DNA of 64,000 bases from Streptomyces griseus (GTDB lineage Bacteria; Actinomycetota; Actinomycetes; Streptomycetales; Streptomycetaceae), in NCBI RefSeq assembly GCF_001715295.1, contig NZ_MDKB01000002.1, positions 64,221 to 128,220 on the forward strand, read 5' to 3'. Position numbers and translations under genes: made by a program. Below, piece by piece: positions 33,471 through 42,023 of the stretch (within the stretch, counting starts at the first letter, position 1; every line of letters begins with the position of its first letter). The notes under the pieces were generated by a model. The model saw only the letters and a list, made by a program, of their open reading frames with translations, was not told the origin of the DNA and did not search any database.

Positions 33471-33583
33471 GAATATGAAGTTGATGTCCGGAACAGGCTA
33501 CACCGGCCGGATCACGCTCCCCCGGCCGGATCACGGCCTGCGGAGCGGTTCCCGGCCTGCCGAGCGGGCCGTGCCCTGCGGAC

Positions 33584-33627
33584 CGCCGGGTCCGGCGCGT
33601 TCCGATCGCCGGGTCCGGCGCGTTCCG
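33584..33627. repeat. Short direct repeat in the gap between thiB and rlmN
   Basis: A 21-base unit beginning CGCCGGGTCCGGCGCGTTCC occurs twice with a 23-base period. A 14-base unit CCGGCCGGATCACG also occurs twice (33503 and 33522). The rest of 33,480-33,763 holds no gene I can support. Confidence 0.7.
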
Positions 33628-33763
33628 GGCCTGCGGATCCCGTGCGTCCGCCCGGGCGGATCGATCCTGCGCCCCGCGACCCGCCGGCCCGTCACCGCGA
33701 CCACCCGTCCGCCCGTCGGTGCAGGCCCGCGGCAGGCTCCGGCGGGCTGCTCCGCTCCGCGTC

Positions 33764-34870
33764 TCAGCGCTCGGCGGCCGCCAGCTGCCCGCAGGCCCCG
33801 TCGATCTCCTGGCCCCGGGTGTCGCGCACCGTGACCGGTACGCCATGAGCCGCGATGGCCTCGACGAACGCCTTCTCGTCCTCGGGCCGCGAGGCGGTCC
33901 ACTTGGAGCCGGGCGTCGGGTTCAGCGGGATCAGGTTGACGTGCACCCGCTTGCCCTTGAGCAGCCGGCCGAGCCGGTCGCCCCGCCAGGCCTGGTCGTT
34001 GATGTCACGGATCAGCGCGTACTCGATGGAGATACGGCGGCCCGACTTCTCCGCGTACTCCCAGGCGGCGTCCAGGACCTCCCGGACCTTCCACCGCGTG
34101 TTCACGGGGACGAGCGTGTCGCGCAGCTCGTCGTCCGGGGCGTGCAGGGAGACGGCGAGGCGGCACTTGAAGCCCTCGTCGGCGAAGCGCAGCATGGCCG
34201 GCACCAGGCCCACCGTGGAGACGGTGATCCCCCGCTGGGAGAGTCCGAGCCCGTCCGGCTCCGGGTCGGTCAGCCGGCGGATCGCCCCGACCACCCGCTT
34301 GTAGTTCGCCAGGGGCTCACCCATGCCCATGAAGACGATGTTGGACAGCCGCGCAGGTCCGCCCGGAACCTCGCCGTCACGCAGCGCCCGCATCCCGTCG
34401 ACGATCTGGTGGACGATCTCTGCGGTCGACAGATTACGGTCGAGACCCGCCTGCCCGGTCGCGCAGAACGGACAGTTCATCCCGCACCCCGCCTGGGACG
34501 AGATGCACATGGTCACCCGGTCCGGATACCGCATGAGGACGGACTCGACGAGCGTCCCGTCGTGCAGCTTCCAGAGCGTCTTGCGGGTGGTGTCGTCGTC
34601 ACAGCTGATGTGGCGCACCACGGACATCAGGTCGGGGAACATCGCCTCGGCGAGCTTGTCCCGCGATCCGGCCGGGATGTTGGTCCACTCGGCGGGGTCG
34701 TGCGCGTACCGCGAGAAGTAGTGCTGCGACAGCTGCTTGGCGCGGAAGGGCTTCTCGCCGGTCGCGGCGACTGCTTCCTTGCGCTCGTCGGGCGTGAGGT
34801 CGGCGAGGTGCCGCGGCGGCCTCTTGGCTCCGCGGGGCGCGACGAAAGTGAGTTCTCCGGGCTTAGGCAT
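33764..34870 (-). CDS. rlmN: 23S rRNA (adenine2503-C2)-methyltransferase
   Basis: A 368-residue radical SAM enzyme that methylates C2 of A2503 in 23S rRNA and A37 in some tRNAs. The iron-sulfur cluster cysteines are Cys129, Cys133 and Cys136 in CGMNCPFC. The second catalytic cysteine is late in the protein in [25 protein letters not shown] and [18 protein letters not shown] are family hallmarks. GGAGGAACC precedes the ATG. A strong hairpin about 100-140 bases upstream separates it from the stressosome operon. Confidence 0.96.
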   Translation of the reverse strand: MPKPGELTFVAPRGAKRPPRHLADLTPDERKEAVAATGEKPFRAKQLSQHYFSRYAHDPAEWTNIPAGSRDKLAEAMFPDLMSVVRHISCDDDTTRKTLWKLHDGTLVESVLMRYPDRVTMCISSQAGCGMNCPFCATGQAGLDRNLSTAEIVHQIVDGMRALRDGEVPGGPARLSNIVFMGMGEPLANYKRVVGAIRRLTDPEPDGLGLSQRGITVSTVGLVPAMLRFADEGFKCRLAVSLHAPDDELRDTLVPVNTRWKVREVLDAAWEYAEKSGRRISIEYALIRDINDQAWRGDRLGRLLKGKRVHVNLIPLNPTPGSKWTASRPEDEKAFVEAIAAHGVPVTVRDTRGQEIDGACGQLAAAER

Positions 34871-34959
34871 GGTTCCTCCAGTGTTACAGACACGCCGTGG
34901 TGGCAGAGACCGTCACCTGCCCGGAACGCGACGGGACGTGAGCGCCCGGTCCTCACCGA

Positions 34960-35007
34960 CCGTCCGGGGGCCGTCGCTCGGGCGCCCGCGCGACGGCCCC
35001 CGGACGG
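34960..35007 (-). terminator. Strong hairpin at the end of the stressosome operon
   Basis: A perfect 18-bp stem (34960-34977 with 34990-35007) and 12-base loop, about 160 bases past the last stressosome gene. The remaining bases of 34,871-35,166 show no gene. Confidence 0.8.
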
Positions 35008-35166
35008 CCCCGGAGGGTTCGGCGCACCACCGGAGGACAGTGAGCGATCGCACTCATGGAATTCCGCCGCGGTCGCGGTGCCCTCGCGGGCCGTGCCCGC
35101 CGGGGCCGGAACCCTGCGCGGGGGGCTCATCTCAGCCCCGGACTGCCCGCCCGCCCCGCGAGGAGG

Positions 35167-36828
35167 TCAGTCGAAGCGGGCCGCGAGCAGCGCGATGTCG
35201 TCCGTCTTGCCCTTGCCGAACGTGTCGAGCAGTACGTCGCACAGGGCCTCGTTCTCGACGGGCGCCTCGGACACGGTGCCGGCCAGGGCGACCAGGCTGT
35301 CACTGAGGTCTTCGCGCGGCACCTCGATGAGGCCGTCGGTCAGCAGCAGGAGGGTGGATCCTCCGCTCACGTCGTGGCCCACCGCGGGTGGATGCGGCAG
35401 GTTGAGGCCCAGAAGCGGGCCGTGCTCCGTCAGATAGCGGGTGGAACCGTCCGGATGCCGCAGCAGGGGCGGGATGTGTCCGGCGTTCGCGACCTCGATC
35501 CGCCGCCCGCCCGGCCGCACCAGCACGAGGCATACGGTGACGGTGATCGTCGGCCGCAGGCGTACCAGCAGAGCGTCCAGCCGGTCCAGCAGGGTCCGCG
35601 GGTCGTGCCCCTCGATCGCGTAGGCGCGGAGCGCGTGCCGGACCTCTCCCATGATCATCGCGGCTTTCAGGGAGTGCCCCGCCACGTCCCCGATGGCGAG
35701 CAGGAGGCCCGCGGGTGTCTCGATGGCCTCATAGAAGTCCCCCCCGATCTCCGAGTCGTCGGCGGCGGGCTCGTAGCGCACGGCCAGATCCACCCCGGGC
35801 ACCTCGGGAAGCCGGTCCGGGAGGAAGCTGCGCTGGAGGGTGAGGACGAGCGCATGCTCCTCGCTGCGCGAGCGCATTGCCTCCAGGGCCAGCGCGCAGG
35901 CCTGTGCCAGCTGTGACAGCAGCTCGCGGTCGTCGACTCCCGCCAGGGCCTCGGCGTCCACCGCGAACGCGACGGGCGGCCGTCCCTTCTTCGTCCGCGC
36001 CAGGGTCAGGGCGGCCCGGCCGGGGAACACGTCGGCCGGGCCGCCGTCCTCGTCCCCGACCATTGCCCACCAGTCAGCACCGGGCAGCAGCACCGTCCCT
36101 GTTCCCGTGCCGTCCCCGAGCACCCTGTCGGTCAGGACGTCGAGCAGCCGGGGCTCCCGCTGCAGGACGACGACCGCGGGAGCGGCCGACGCCGGAAGGC
36201 GGCCGGTCTGCGCCCGCCCCTGTACCGCCGCGAGGTGCAGGGTGCGGTTGTCCGGGCTGAGTACGACGGCGACGGCGGGTGACTGCATCAGTGTGGCCAT
36301 CCCGCTCGCGGCGGCCTCGACGAACGTGCGCCCGTCCCTGGCCGCGTAGACGGCAAGGGTGCTGCTGTTCAGTGCGGACACACGGGCGGCGAGCCGCTCG
36401 GCGCGGCGGCGGGCCCGGGCGTAACGCAACGCCGCGGTGACGGTGGCCAGCAGCTCGTCCGGGGCGATCGGCTCGGTGAGGTAGGCGTCGGCACCCCTGT
36501 GGAGGCCCTGGGTACGGTCGCTCAGCTCGACGGCGGAGGCGGAGACGTGGATGACCGGGATCGAGGCGGTCCGCGGGTCGCCCTTGATCCGCTCGCACAC
36601 CTCGAAGCCGCTCATGTCGGGCAACTTCACGTCGACGACCGCCAGCTCCGGCAGCTCGCCCTCCGCAGCGCCGGCGAGCAGGGCCAGGCCCTCCGCGCCG
36701 TCCGCGGCCTCCATCACCGTGTGACCCGCCCGGCGCAGCCAGCTGCCGATGATGTAGCGCTTGGTGTCGTTGTCGTCGAGCAGCAGCACCGTCGCGACGG
36801 CGCTGTCCTGACGCAGGTACGAACTCAC
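35167..36828 (-). CDS. Response regulator with PP2C/SpoIIE-type phosphatase output (RsbU/RsbP-like)
   Basis: A 553-residue protein. A receiver domain (about 13-130) has phospho-acceptor Asp66 in AVVDVKLPD and acidic pair DDN. A GAF-like middle part (about 145-320) follows, then a C-terminal PP2C/SpoIIE phosphatase domain (about 330-553) with EIGGDFYE, AIGDVAGHS, LLTDGLIE and TDDIALLA. It should dephosphorylate an RsbV-type anti-anti-sigma factor when the receiver is phosphorylated, by analogy with RsbU/RsbP. The GTG overlaps the kinase stop (GTGA), so kinase and regulator are made together. No RsbV is encoded nearby. Confidence 0.9.
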   Translation of the reverse strand: MSSYLRQDSAVATVLLLDDNDTKRYIIGSWLRRAGHTVMEAADGAEGLALLAGAAEGELPELAVVDVKLPDMSGFEVCERIKGDPRTASIPVIHVSASAVELSDRTQGLHRGADAYLTEPIAPDELLATVTAALRYARARRRAERLAARVSALNSSTLAVYAARDGRTFVEAAASGMATLMQSPAVAVVLSPDNRTLHLAAVQGRAQTGRLPASAAPAVVVLQREPRLLDVLTDRVLGDGTGTGTVLLPGADWWAMVGDEDGGPADVFPGRAALTLARTKKGRPPVAFAVDAEALAGVDDRELLSQLAQACALALEAMRSRSEEHALVLTLQRSFLPDRLPEVPGVDLAVRYEPAADDSEIGGDFYEAIETPAGLLLAIGDVAGHSLKAAMIMGEVRHALRAYAIEGHDPRTLLDRLDALLVRLRPTITVTVCLVLVRPGGRRIEVANAGHIPPLLRHPDGSTRYLTEHGPLLGLNLPHPPAVGHDVSGGSTLLLLTDGLIEVPREDLSDSLVALAGTVSEAPVENEALCDVLLDTFGKGKTDDIALLAARFD

Positions 36829-38615
36829 GGATTGCCGCCTTTCCTGCCCGCCCCCGGTGTTGCGCGCTGGGTGTGCTCGGAGAATGCCGCCGTGAGCTGC
36901 GGGAGGGTCAGCGTGGACTTGCCCAGCACCGCCCGGGCGTGGGTGAGCCGGTCGTGCTCCAGGCTCTCCCGATCCGCCGAGGTGACCACGATAACGGGGA
37001 CGGCGCTCAGCTCGGGGTCCCTCGCCAGTTCCGCCAGCACAGAGTAACCGTCGAGGTCGGGCATGTGCAGATCGAGGAGGACGGCGTCGGGGCGCACCTC
37101 ACGTACGACGGAACTCGCCCGCCCGGCCTCGCCGACCTCGACCACCCGGTGCGCCAGCTGGTCCAGGACCGGCCGGATCGTCGCACGGAAGGCGGCGTCG
37201 TCGTCCACCGTCACCAGGACCGCGACGACCGGGGGCGCGGGCCGGTCCTCGGCGGGCCCGGCGGCGAGGACCGGTGGGCCCGCCGGCAGCCGTACGGTGA
37301 CCCGCGTGCCGTTCCCGGGGGCGCTGGTCAGGGTGAGGCTGCCGCCCAGCAGCTCCGCCAGCCGACGCGCGTAGGGCAGGCCGAGGCCGGTACCGGAACG
37401 GCCACGCTGGTGGGGGCCGCGCACCTGATAGAACTCCTCGAAGATCTGCTGCTGCTCCTCCTGGGGGATGCCGATGCCCGTGTCCGACACCGTGAACACG
37501 ACACCGTCCTCTTCCCCGCTGCCGGTGGTCACGTCGAGGCGCACCGTCCCGGTCTCGGTGAACTTCAGGGCGTTGGACAGCAGGTTGCGCAGGATCCGGG
37601 TGAGCATCACCTCGTCGCTGACGATCCGCAGGTCCGATTCGGCCACGACCAGTTCGGCGTCGCCGTGCAGCTCGTAGCCCCGCAGGGTGCCCCGCAGCTG
37701 GCCGAGGAGCGCGCGAAGGTCGACGGGTGCCCAGTTGGGCTCCAGTCGGCCCGATTCCGCCTTGGCGACGTCCAGGAGCTCGTCCACGAGTGACAGCAGG
37801 GTGGCGCCGGAGGCGGAGATGAGGGAGATCTGCCGGCGCTGCTCCTCGTCGAGACGGTCCGCGTCGAACTCGAGGAGCAGCCGCGCGAGGCCCACGACGG
37901 AGTTGACCGGTGTGCGCAGCTCGTGGCTGACATTGGCCCAGAACCTGGTCTTGGTCTCACTCGCCTCGCGCAACTGGCGGGATTTCTCCTCGAGCTCGGC
38001 GTAGAGGGCCACGACCCCCCGGTTGGTCTCCTCCAGTTCCTCGGAGAGTTCGGAGTAGAGCGCTACGACTCCCCGGTTGGTCTCCTCCAGTTCCTTGTTC
38101 AGCCGGCGCAGCTCCTCCCGCTGCGCCCGGGACTCCTCCAGCGCGGCGATCAGGTCGCTGGTCTGCGCCCGGGAGTCCTCGAGCACACTGGTCCCCTTGT
38201 GTGCCATCAGGACCTCACGCGTGTGCCGGAGGGCCGCGGGTGCCGGTACGTCCACGCCGAGTGGCTGCTCGATAACCAGGGTCCGCTCCGAGACAGCGTG
38301 CTGGACCGGGACGAGCCGGGCTGCCGCCTGCAACGATTCCTTACCGGGTCCCCGGCCCTGCTCCCAGCGCATGGCAACCCGAAGGAGCGGCCGTGGACCG
38401 CTGACGAGGCCGAAGGAGACCGTGGGCCCGGAGCACCCCAGGAGGTCCCGTCCGAGCTCGCTCAGCGCGGTGGCCAGACGGATCTGGTCCTGTTTCTCGA
38501 CCCCGAGCGCCTCGGCCGCGGACTTCCCGCTGCGCCGCAGCACGAAGATGTCGTGTTCCGTGGCGAGCGAGAGGGACATGAGGGGGACGGCCCTGTCGGC
38601 CGCGGAATCGTTCAC
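36825..38615 (-). CDS. Cytoplasmic hybrid histidine kinase with RsbT-like N-terminus
   Basis: A 596-residue kinase without membrane helices. Residues about 18-90 resemble the first half of RsbT (QIRLATALSELGRDLL against QTKLVTAASELARNTL) but lack the Asn and the ATP-binding glycine boxes. A coiled coil (about 150-222) contains two tandem 18-residue copies. The phospho-acceptor His231 is in SHELRTPVN, and the ATPase domain has NLLSNALKFTETG, DTGIGIP and GTGLGLPYA. A C-terminal receiver has Asp515 in LLDLHMPDLDG. GTG overlaps the upstream gene's stop. It probably phosphorylates itself and the downstream regulator-phosphatase. Confidence 0.9.
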   Translation of the reverse strand: MNDSAADRAVPLMSLSLATEHDIFVLRRSGKSAAEALGVEKQDQIRLATALSELGRDLLGCSGPTVSFGLVSGPRPLLRVAMRWEQGRGPGKESLQAAARLVPVQHAVSERTLVIEQPLGVDVPAPAALRHTREVLMAHKGTSVLEDSRAQTSDLIAALEESRAQREELRRLNKELEETNRGVVALYSELSEELEETNRGVVALYAELEEKSRQLREASETKTRFWANVSHELRTPVNSVVGLARLLLEFDADRLDEEQRRQISLISASGATLLSLVDELLDVAKAESGRLEPNWAPVDLRALLGQLRGTLRGYELHGDAELVVAESDLRIVSDEVMLTRILRNLLSNALKFTETGTVRLDVTTGSGEEDGVVFTVSDTGIGIPQEEQQQIFEEFYQVRGPHQRGRSGTGLGLPYARRLAELLGGSLTLTSAPGNGTRVTVRLPAGPPVLAAGPAEDRPAPPVVAVLVTVDDDAAFRATIRPVLDQLAHRVVEVGEAGRASSVVREVRPDAVLLDLHMPDLDGYSVLAELARDPELSAVPVIVVTSADRESLEHDRLTHARAVLGKSTLTLPQLTAAFSEHTQRATPGAGRKGGNP

Positions 38616-39832
38616 CAGGGGCCTTTCGCCACGACGACCCCGGCGTCGTCCCTGCGCACGCCGGCCTCGCGCAGGAGCTGGGCGGCGGCCACGAGCGGGG
38701 AGTGCGCGAGGAAACCCGGCAGCTCAGCCGCCTGCCAGCGTTCGGTGAGACCGTCCGAGTGCATGATCACCGCCCCGTGCAGGGGCAGGTCCTGGCGTAC
38801 CGTCCGCAGATGCGGCATCTGGTGCCCGACGATGCCGGGCGCCGACATCAGGGAACGGCGGGTGCCGGTGCGGGGATCGACGACGAAGGTGCTGACGTTG
38901 CCCACCCCGCAGAAGTACACGCTTTCGGTCCGCGGCTCGATGCGCACCACGGCGACCGCTCCGCCGCGACCGCCGCGCAGCGCGTTGTGGACGGCGGTGA
39001 GCACCTCGGCGGGCTGCTCCGCCCTGGAGTCCCGGAATGCGGCGGCCGCGGCCTGGGCGGCGCGGCCGGCCAGCGGTCCGTGTCCCAGACCGTCGCAGAA
39101 CATGACCAGGAGCGCCGGCTCGCCCGCGCCCTCCCGCTCTGCCGGACGGCTTTCCTTCACGGGACGGGGACTCCCCGCCGCCGGCCGGAAGCCGGTCAGT
39201 TCGGCCCAACCAAGAGCAGGGACGGCCTGCCGGCCGGAGGCGGCCCCGTCCTGTTGCCCGGACGGCTGCCCAGAGTCCTCCGGGCGCGTGCGGACACCGG
39301 CCGGACGGGCGGCCCAGGTGTCGCCGCACACGCTCTCCCCGGTGATCGGCCGCGTCAGGCCCTCCACGGCAGGGGCTCCGAGAGCGGCGACCCTTCGTGC
39401 CGCCTCCGCCATCCAGAAGCGCGCGGTCAGCACGGTCCCCCGGCCGGGCAGCGAGTGCAGGCCGAAGGTGTCGGCAAGGCGGGCGATGGCGCCGAGGCCG
39501 ATGCCCAGCGTTCCGGCGGTGGACGTGCCGTCGGTGAGGGACGCCGCCACGTCCGTCATGCCGGGCCCCTCGTCCGTCGTGACGAACTCGAGGCCGGCGT
39601 CCTGCGGTGTCCGTACGACGCGCAGCAGGAGGGCGCCGTCCACGGCGTGCCTGCGCAGGTTGGCCGTGGCCTCGCTCACGGCCAGAGCGACCTCGGCACT
39701 CCGCTGCTCGTCGAAGCCGATGCGCCTGGCCAGCCCCACCGCGGCGACGCGGGCCGCGGCGGGGAACGATTCCTGGTCCCGCAGCCAGGCGACGTCCTCC
39801 ACGTCCACGACCGGAAAGGTCAGCGAGCCCAT
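38612..39832 (-). CDS. HATPase-PP2C fusion protein (RsbX-like phosphatase)
   Basis: A 406-residue protein with two domains. Residues about 1-135 are an RsbW/RsbT-class ATPase fold with N-box SEATANLRRHA, DEGPGMTD and GIGLGAIARL. After a low-complexity linker, residues about 220-406 are a PP2C domain with acidic metal sites FCDGLGHG, GVGNVSTF, MHSDGLTERW and a final DDAGVVV. In Bacillus the separate RsbX dephosphorylates RsbS and RsbR to reset the stressosome; this protein is placed to do the same. I chose ATG MGSLTFP, overlapping rsbT by 13 bases, although the frame is open upstream. Confidence 0.87.
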   Translation of the reverse strand: MGSLTFPVVDVEDVAWLRDQESFPAAARVAAVGLARRIGFDEQRSAEVALAVSEATANLRRHAVDGALLLRVVRTPQDAGLEFVTTDEGPGMTDVAASLTDGTSTAGTLGIGLGAIARLADTFGLHSLPGRGTVLTARFWMAEAARRVAALGAPAVEGLTRPITGESVCGDTWAARPAGVRTRPEDSGQPSGQQDGAASGRQAVPALGWAELTGFRPAAGSPRPVKESRPAEREGAGEPALLVMFCDGLGHGPLAGRAAQAAAAAFRDSRAEQPAEVLTAVHNALRGGRGGAVAVVRIEPRTESVYFCGVGNVSTFVVDPRTGTRRSLMSAPGIVGHQMPHLRTVRQDLPLHGAVIMHSDGLTERWQAAELPGFLAHSPLVAAAQLLREAGVRRDDAGVVVAKGPW

Positions 39833-40245
39833 TTCGTCACCGCTATCTGGGTACCGCTGCCGGGCTCCGTCTCCAGGACGAAGTCGTCCACCAGCCGGCG
39901 GGCACCGCTCAGACCGAGTCCCAGTCCCCCGCCGGAGGTCCATCCGTCGGTCATCGCCTGATCGATGTCGGGTATGCCGGGGCCGGAGTCCTCGAAGACG
40001 GCGGTCACACCGGTCCGGCCGTCCCGGCGTACCAGACCGACGCGCATGACTCCCCCACCGCCGTAGACCAGGGTGTTCCGGGCCAGCTCACTCGCCGCGG
40101 TGACCAGCTTGGTCTGGTCGACGAGGGAGAGCCTGCAGCGCTGGGCGAGCGCGCGCACCAGCTGACGAGCCCGGACCACGTCATCGGTCGACTCGATCGA
40201 AATGGTCTGGTGGTCGGCGTCAGGGACGGGCGGCAGCCCGCTCAT
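39820..40245 (-). CDS. rsbT: RsbT-like serine/threonine switch kinase
   Basis: A 141-residue GHKL-fold kinase. The N-box is SELARNTLVYGG (Asn57), the first glycine box EDSGPGIPD and the second GGGLGLGLSGARRL, so ATP binding and kinase activity should be intact. In Bacillus, RsbT phosphorylates RsbS and RsbR, leaves the stressosome, and activates the RsbU phosphatase. ATG overlaps the rsbS stop as ATGA. Its natural target here could be the receiver-PP2C protein or the hybrid kinase of the same operon; that is inference. Confidence 0.92.
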   Translation of the reverse strand: MSGLPPVPDADHQTISIESTDDVVRARQLVRALAQRCRLSLVDQTKLVTAASELARNTLVYGGGGVMRVGLVRRDGRTGVTAVFEDSGPGIPDIDQAMTDGWTSGGGLGLGLSGARRLVDDFVLETEPGSGTQIAVTKWAR

Positions 40246-40619
40246 CGCCGGGCCGGCCGGTCGTTGTCCGGCCGGGCCAGGATGTCCAGCCCCTTCTCCA
40301 GCGTGAGGGCTGTACGCACGCCTCCGAGCGAGAGGCCGAGCTCCACGAGGGTGATGGCGACCGCGGGCCTCATCCCGACGACGACGGTCTCGGCGTCGAG
40401 CATGCGCGAGATGGCCGCCGTGGTGGCCAGCATGCGGCCCACGAACGAGTCGACGATCTCGACGGCGGTGATGTCGATGACCACACCCCTCGCCCCGGAT
40501 CCGACGATCCGGGCCGCCAGGTCCTCCTGGAGATCGAGGACGATCTGGTCCTCCAGGTCGACCTGGATGGAGACCAGGAGGACGTCACCGATCTTGAGTA
40601 CGGGTACGCGTTCGGTCAC
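40242..40619 (-). CDS. rsbS: RsbS-like STAS-domain stressosome scaffold
   Basis: A 125-residue single STAS domain. The phosphorylatable serine is Ser58 in VEIVDSFVGRML, at the position of Ser59 in Bacillus RsbS. In the stressosome it forms the core with RsbR and holds RsbT until it is phosphorylated. GTG overlaps the rsbR stop (GTGA). Length and motif are as in the family. Confidence 0.93.
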   Translation of the reverse strand: MTERVPVLKIGDVLLVSIQVDLEDQIVLDLQEDLAARIVGSGARGVVIDITAVEIVDSFVGRMLATTAAISRMLDAETVVVGMRPAVAITLVELGLSLGGVRTALTLEKGLDILARPDNDRPARR

Positions 40620-41461
40620 GCCCGGCCGCCGGTGTCCGGGAGGTCCGCGTCGCCGCGGCGCAGCGCGTGCTTGAGCGCGTCGGCGAGCGACGCCTTGGTG
40701 ACGATGTCACCGAACTGGATGCCGAGCGCGACGATGGTCTGGGCGATCTGGGGACGGATGCCGGAGATGATGCACTCGGCACCCATCAGCCTGGCGGCCA
40801 CCACGGTCTTGAGCAGATGCTGGGCAACCTCCGTGTCCACTGCGGGCACCCCGGTGATGTCGATGATCGCCTGGTCCGCGTTGATGTCGACGAGGGCCTG
40901 GAGAAGCTTCTCCATCACCACCTGCGTGCGGGCCGAGTCGAGGGTGCCGACCAGGGGGACGGCGACCACGCCCTCCCACAGCTTCACCACGGGGGTGGAG
41001 AGCTCCATCAGCTGCTCGGACTGGGCGCTGATGATCTCTTCCCGCGTCCTGGCATACACCTCCAGGGTGAACAGGGCCAGGGCGTCGATGAGCTTGCCCA
41101 GCTCGAGGTAGGCGTGGATGTCCTCACCCGAGGTGTCGGCGGTCGGCGCGAGGACGTCCTTGCACGCCAGCACGCTGGTCGCGGTCTCCGTGGGGGTGAA
41201 ACCCTGGCGGGCGCGACTCCGCGAAAGTTCGGCGAGAAGGGCTCGCACCTCTGCGAATTCGTCTCCCTGCCAGTCCAGCCCGCCTTCCCGGAGCCCGTCC
41301 ACCAGAGCGGTGTACACCTCGTGGAGCTCACGGTCGAGTTCGGCCAACGAGACGCGCCCGCGCAGCGTGCGGGACACGGCCTCCACCCAGGCCGAGGCGA
41401 GGAGTTCCCCGCGCGCCGTCAGAAGCTCGACGAGCCTGGCCGATATGTCTTGCTCTGCCAC
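40616..41461 (-). CDS. rsbR: RsbR-like stressosome sensor
   Basis: A 281-residue protein. The N-terminal half (about 1-150) is helical and of the RsbRD-N type, not a PAS or LOV domain. The C-terminal STAS domain (about 155-270) keeps both threonines phosphorylated by RsbT in Bacillus, at Thr210 (PAVDTEVAQ) and Thr242 (IRPQIAQTIV). It is the sensory turret of the complex; the signal is unknown. I chose GTG VAEQDIS because AAGGAG lies 9 bases upstream; a TTG three codons earlier is too close to that site. Confidence 0.92.
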   Translation of the reverse strand: MAEQDISARLVELLTARGELLASAWVEAVSRTLRGRVSLAELDRELHEVYTALVDGLREGGLDWQGDEFAEVRALLAELSRSRARQGFTPTETATSVLACKDVLAPTADTSGEDIHAYLELGKLIDALALFTLEVYARTREEIISAQSEQLMELSTPVVKLWEGVVAVPLVGTLDSARTQVVMEKLLQALVDINADQAIIDITGVPAVDTEVAQHLLKTVVAARLMGAECIISGIRPQIAQTIVALGIQFGDIVTKASLADALKHALRRGDADLPDTGGRA

Positions 41462-41489
41462 TGCGGGCAACTCCTTCTTCCCAAGCCTG

Positions 41490-41517
41490 ATTATGGTCTT
41501 TTCGCAGCGTATGTCAT
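41490..41517 (-). promoter_or_regulatory. Promoter of the stressosome operon
   Basis: On the minus strand ATGACA and CATAAT are separated by 16 bases (5 of 6 matches each to TTGACA and TATAAT), about 30 bases before the rsbR start. This is one of the best housekeeping-type promoters in the window. I did not find a clear sigma-B-type GGGTAT element beside it. Confidence 0.6.
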
Positions 41518-42023
41518 CGCCCGACGCTCAGGACGGCGCGCGAGTGCGACGCCCGTCACCACCCGTTTCGACACAAGGCAGGGACGCGACCATCACGAAA
41601 AGGCAAAGGGCGGGAGCAGAGCCGGTTGTCACGGAAAGCATGTGTACCCGATGCCCCTTCACGCGGCCTTCACACATGCTCCTCGAAGGCAGTGGGGCAG
41701 CCGCGGGACGTCAGGCCGTACGCCCCCTCGTTTCCGGAACTGGGACTGCCGGTCTCCCGCTCCGGCACCGGGTCGGCGCCCGGAAACGGCGCCGCATCGC
41801 GGCCGTACTGCCACTCACAGGCTCGTGGACCGCGCGCTCCGTCCGGCCCGACGGGGAGGCCGCAGGGCGGCGCACACCGAAGACGCCCCGCACAGCAGCA
41901 AAGCGCCCAGCGAGCACAGTGCGGAGGCATCACCCTGTATATGACTCATCCAGCCCATGTCGGCCGGATGCCCCGGCGGCGCCGTTTCATCCGTCACGCG
42001 GCCACGGGCGCACTCCGCGGGCT
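41518..42023. other. Gene-free stretch upstream of the stressosome operon
   Basis: About 500 bases between the rsbR promoter and the cdsA hairpin. Short frames exist on both strands (for example a 44-residue hydrophobic one on the minus strand ending at 41815), but none has a ribosome-binding site, convincing codon bias or a family I know. I see no RNA gene. Confidence 0.5.

Noticed and set aside
33719..35437. Plus-strand open frame of 572 codons over rlmN
   Set aside because: Shadow of rlmN; no recognisable protein features.
41815..41949. Small hydrophobic protein on the minus strand
   Set aside because: The frame has a hydrophobic run but no ribosome-binding site and a C-rich, S-rich sequence without convincing codon bias.
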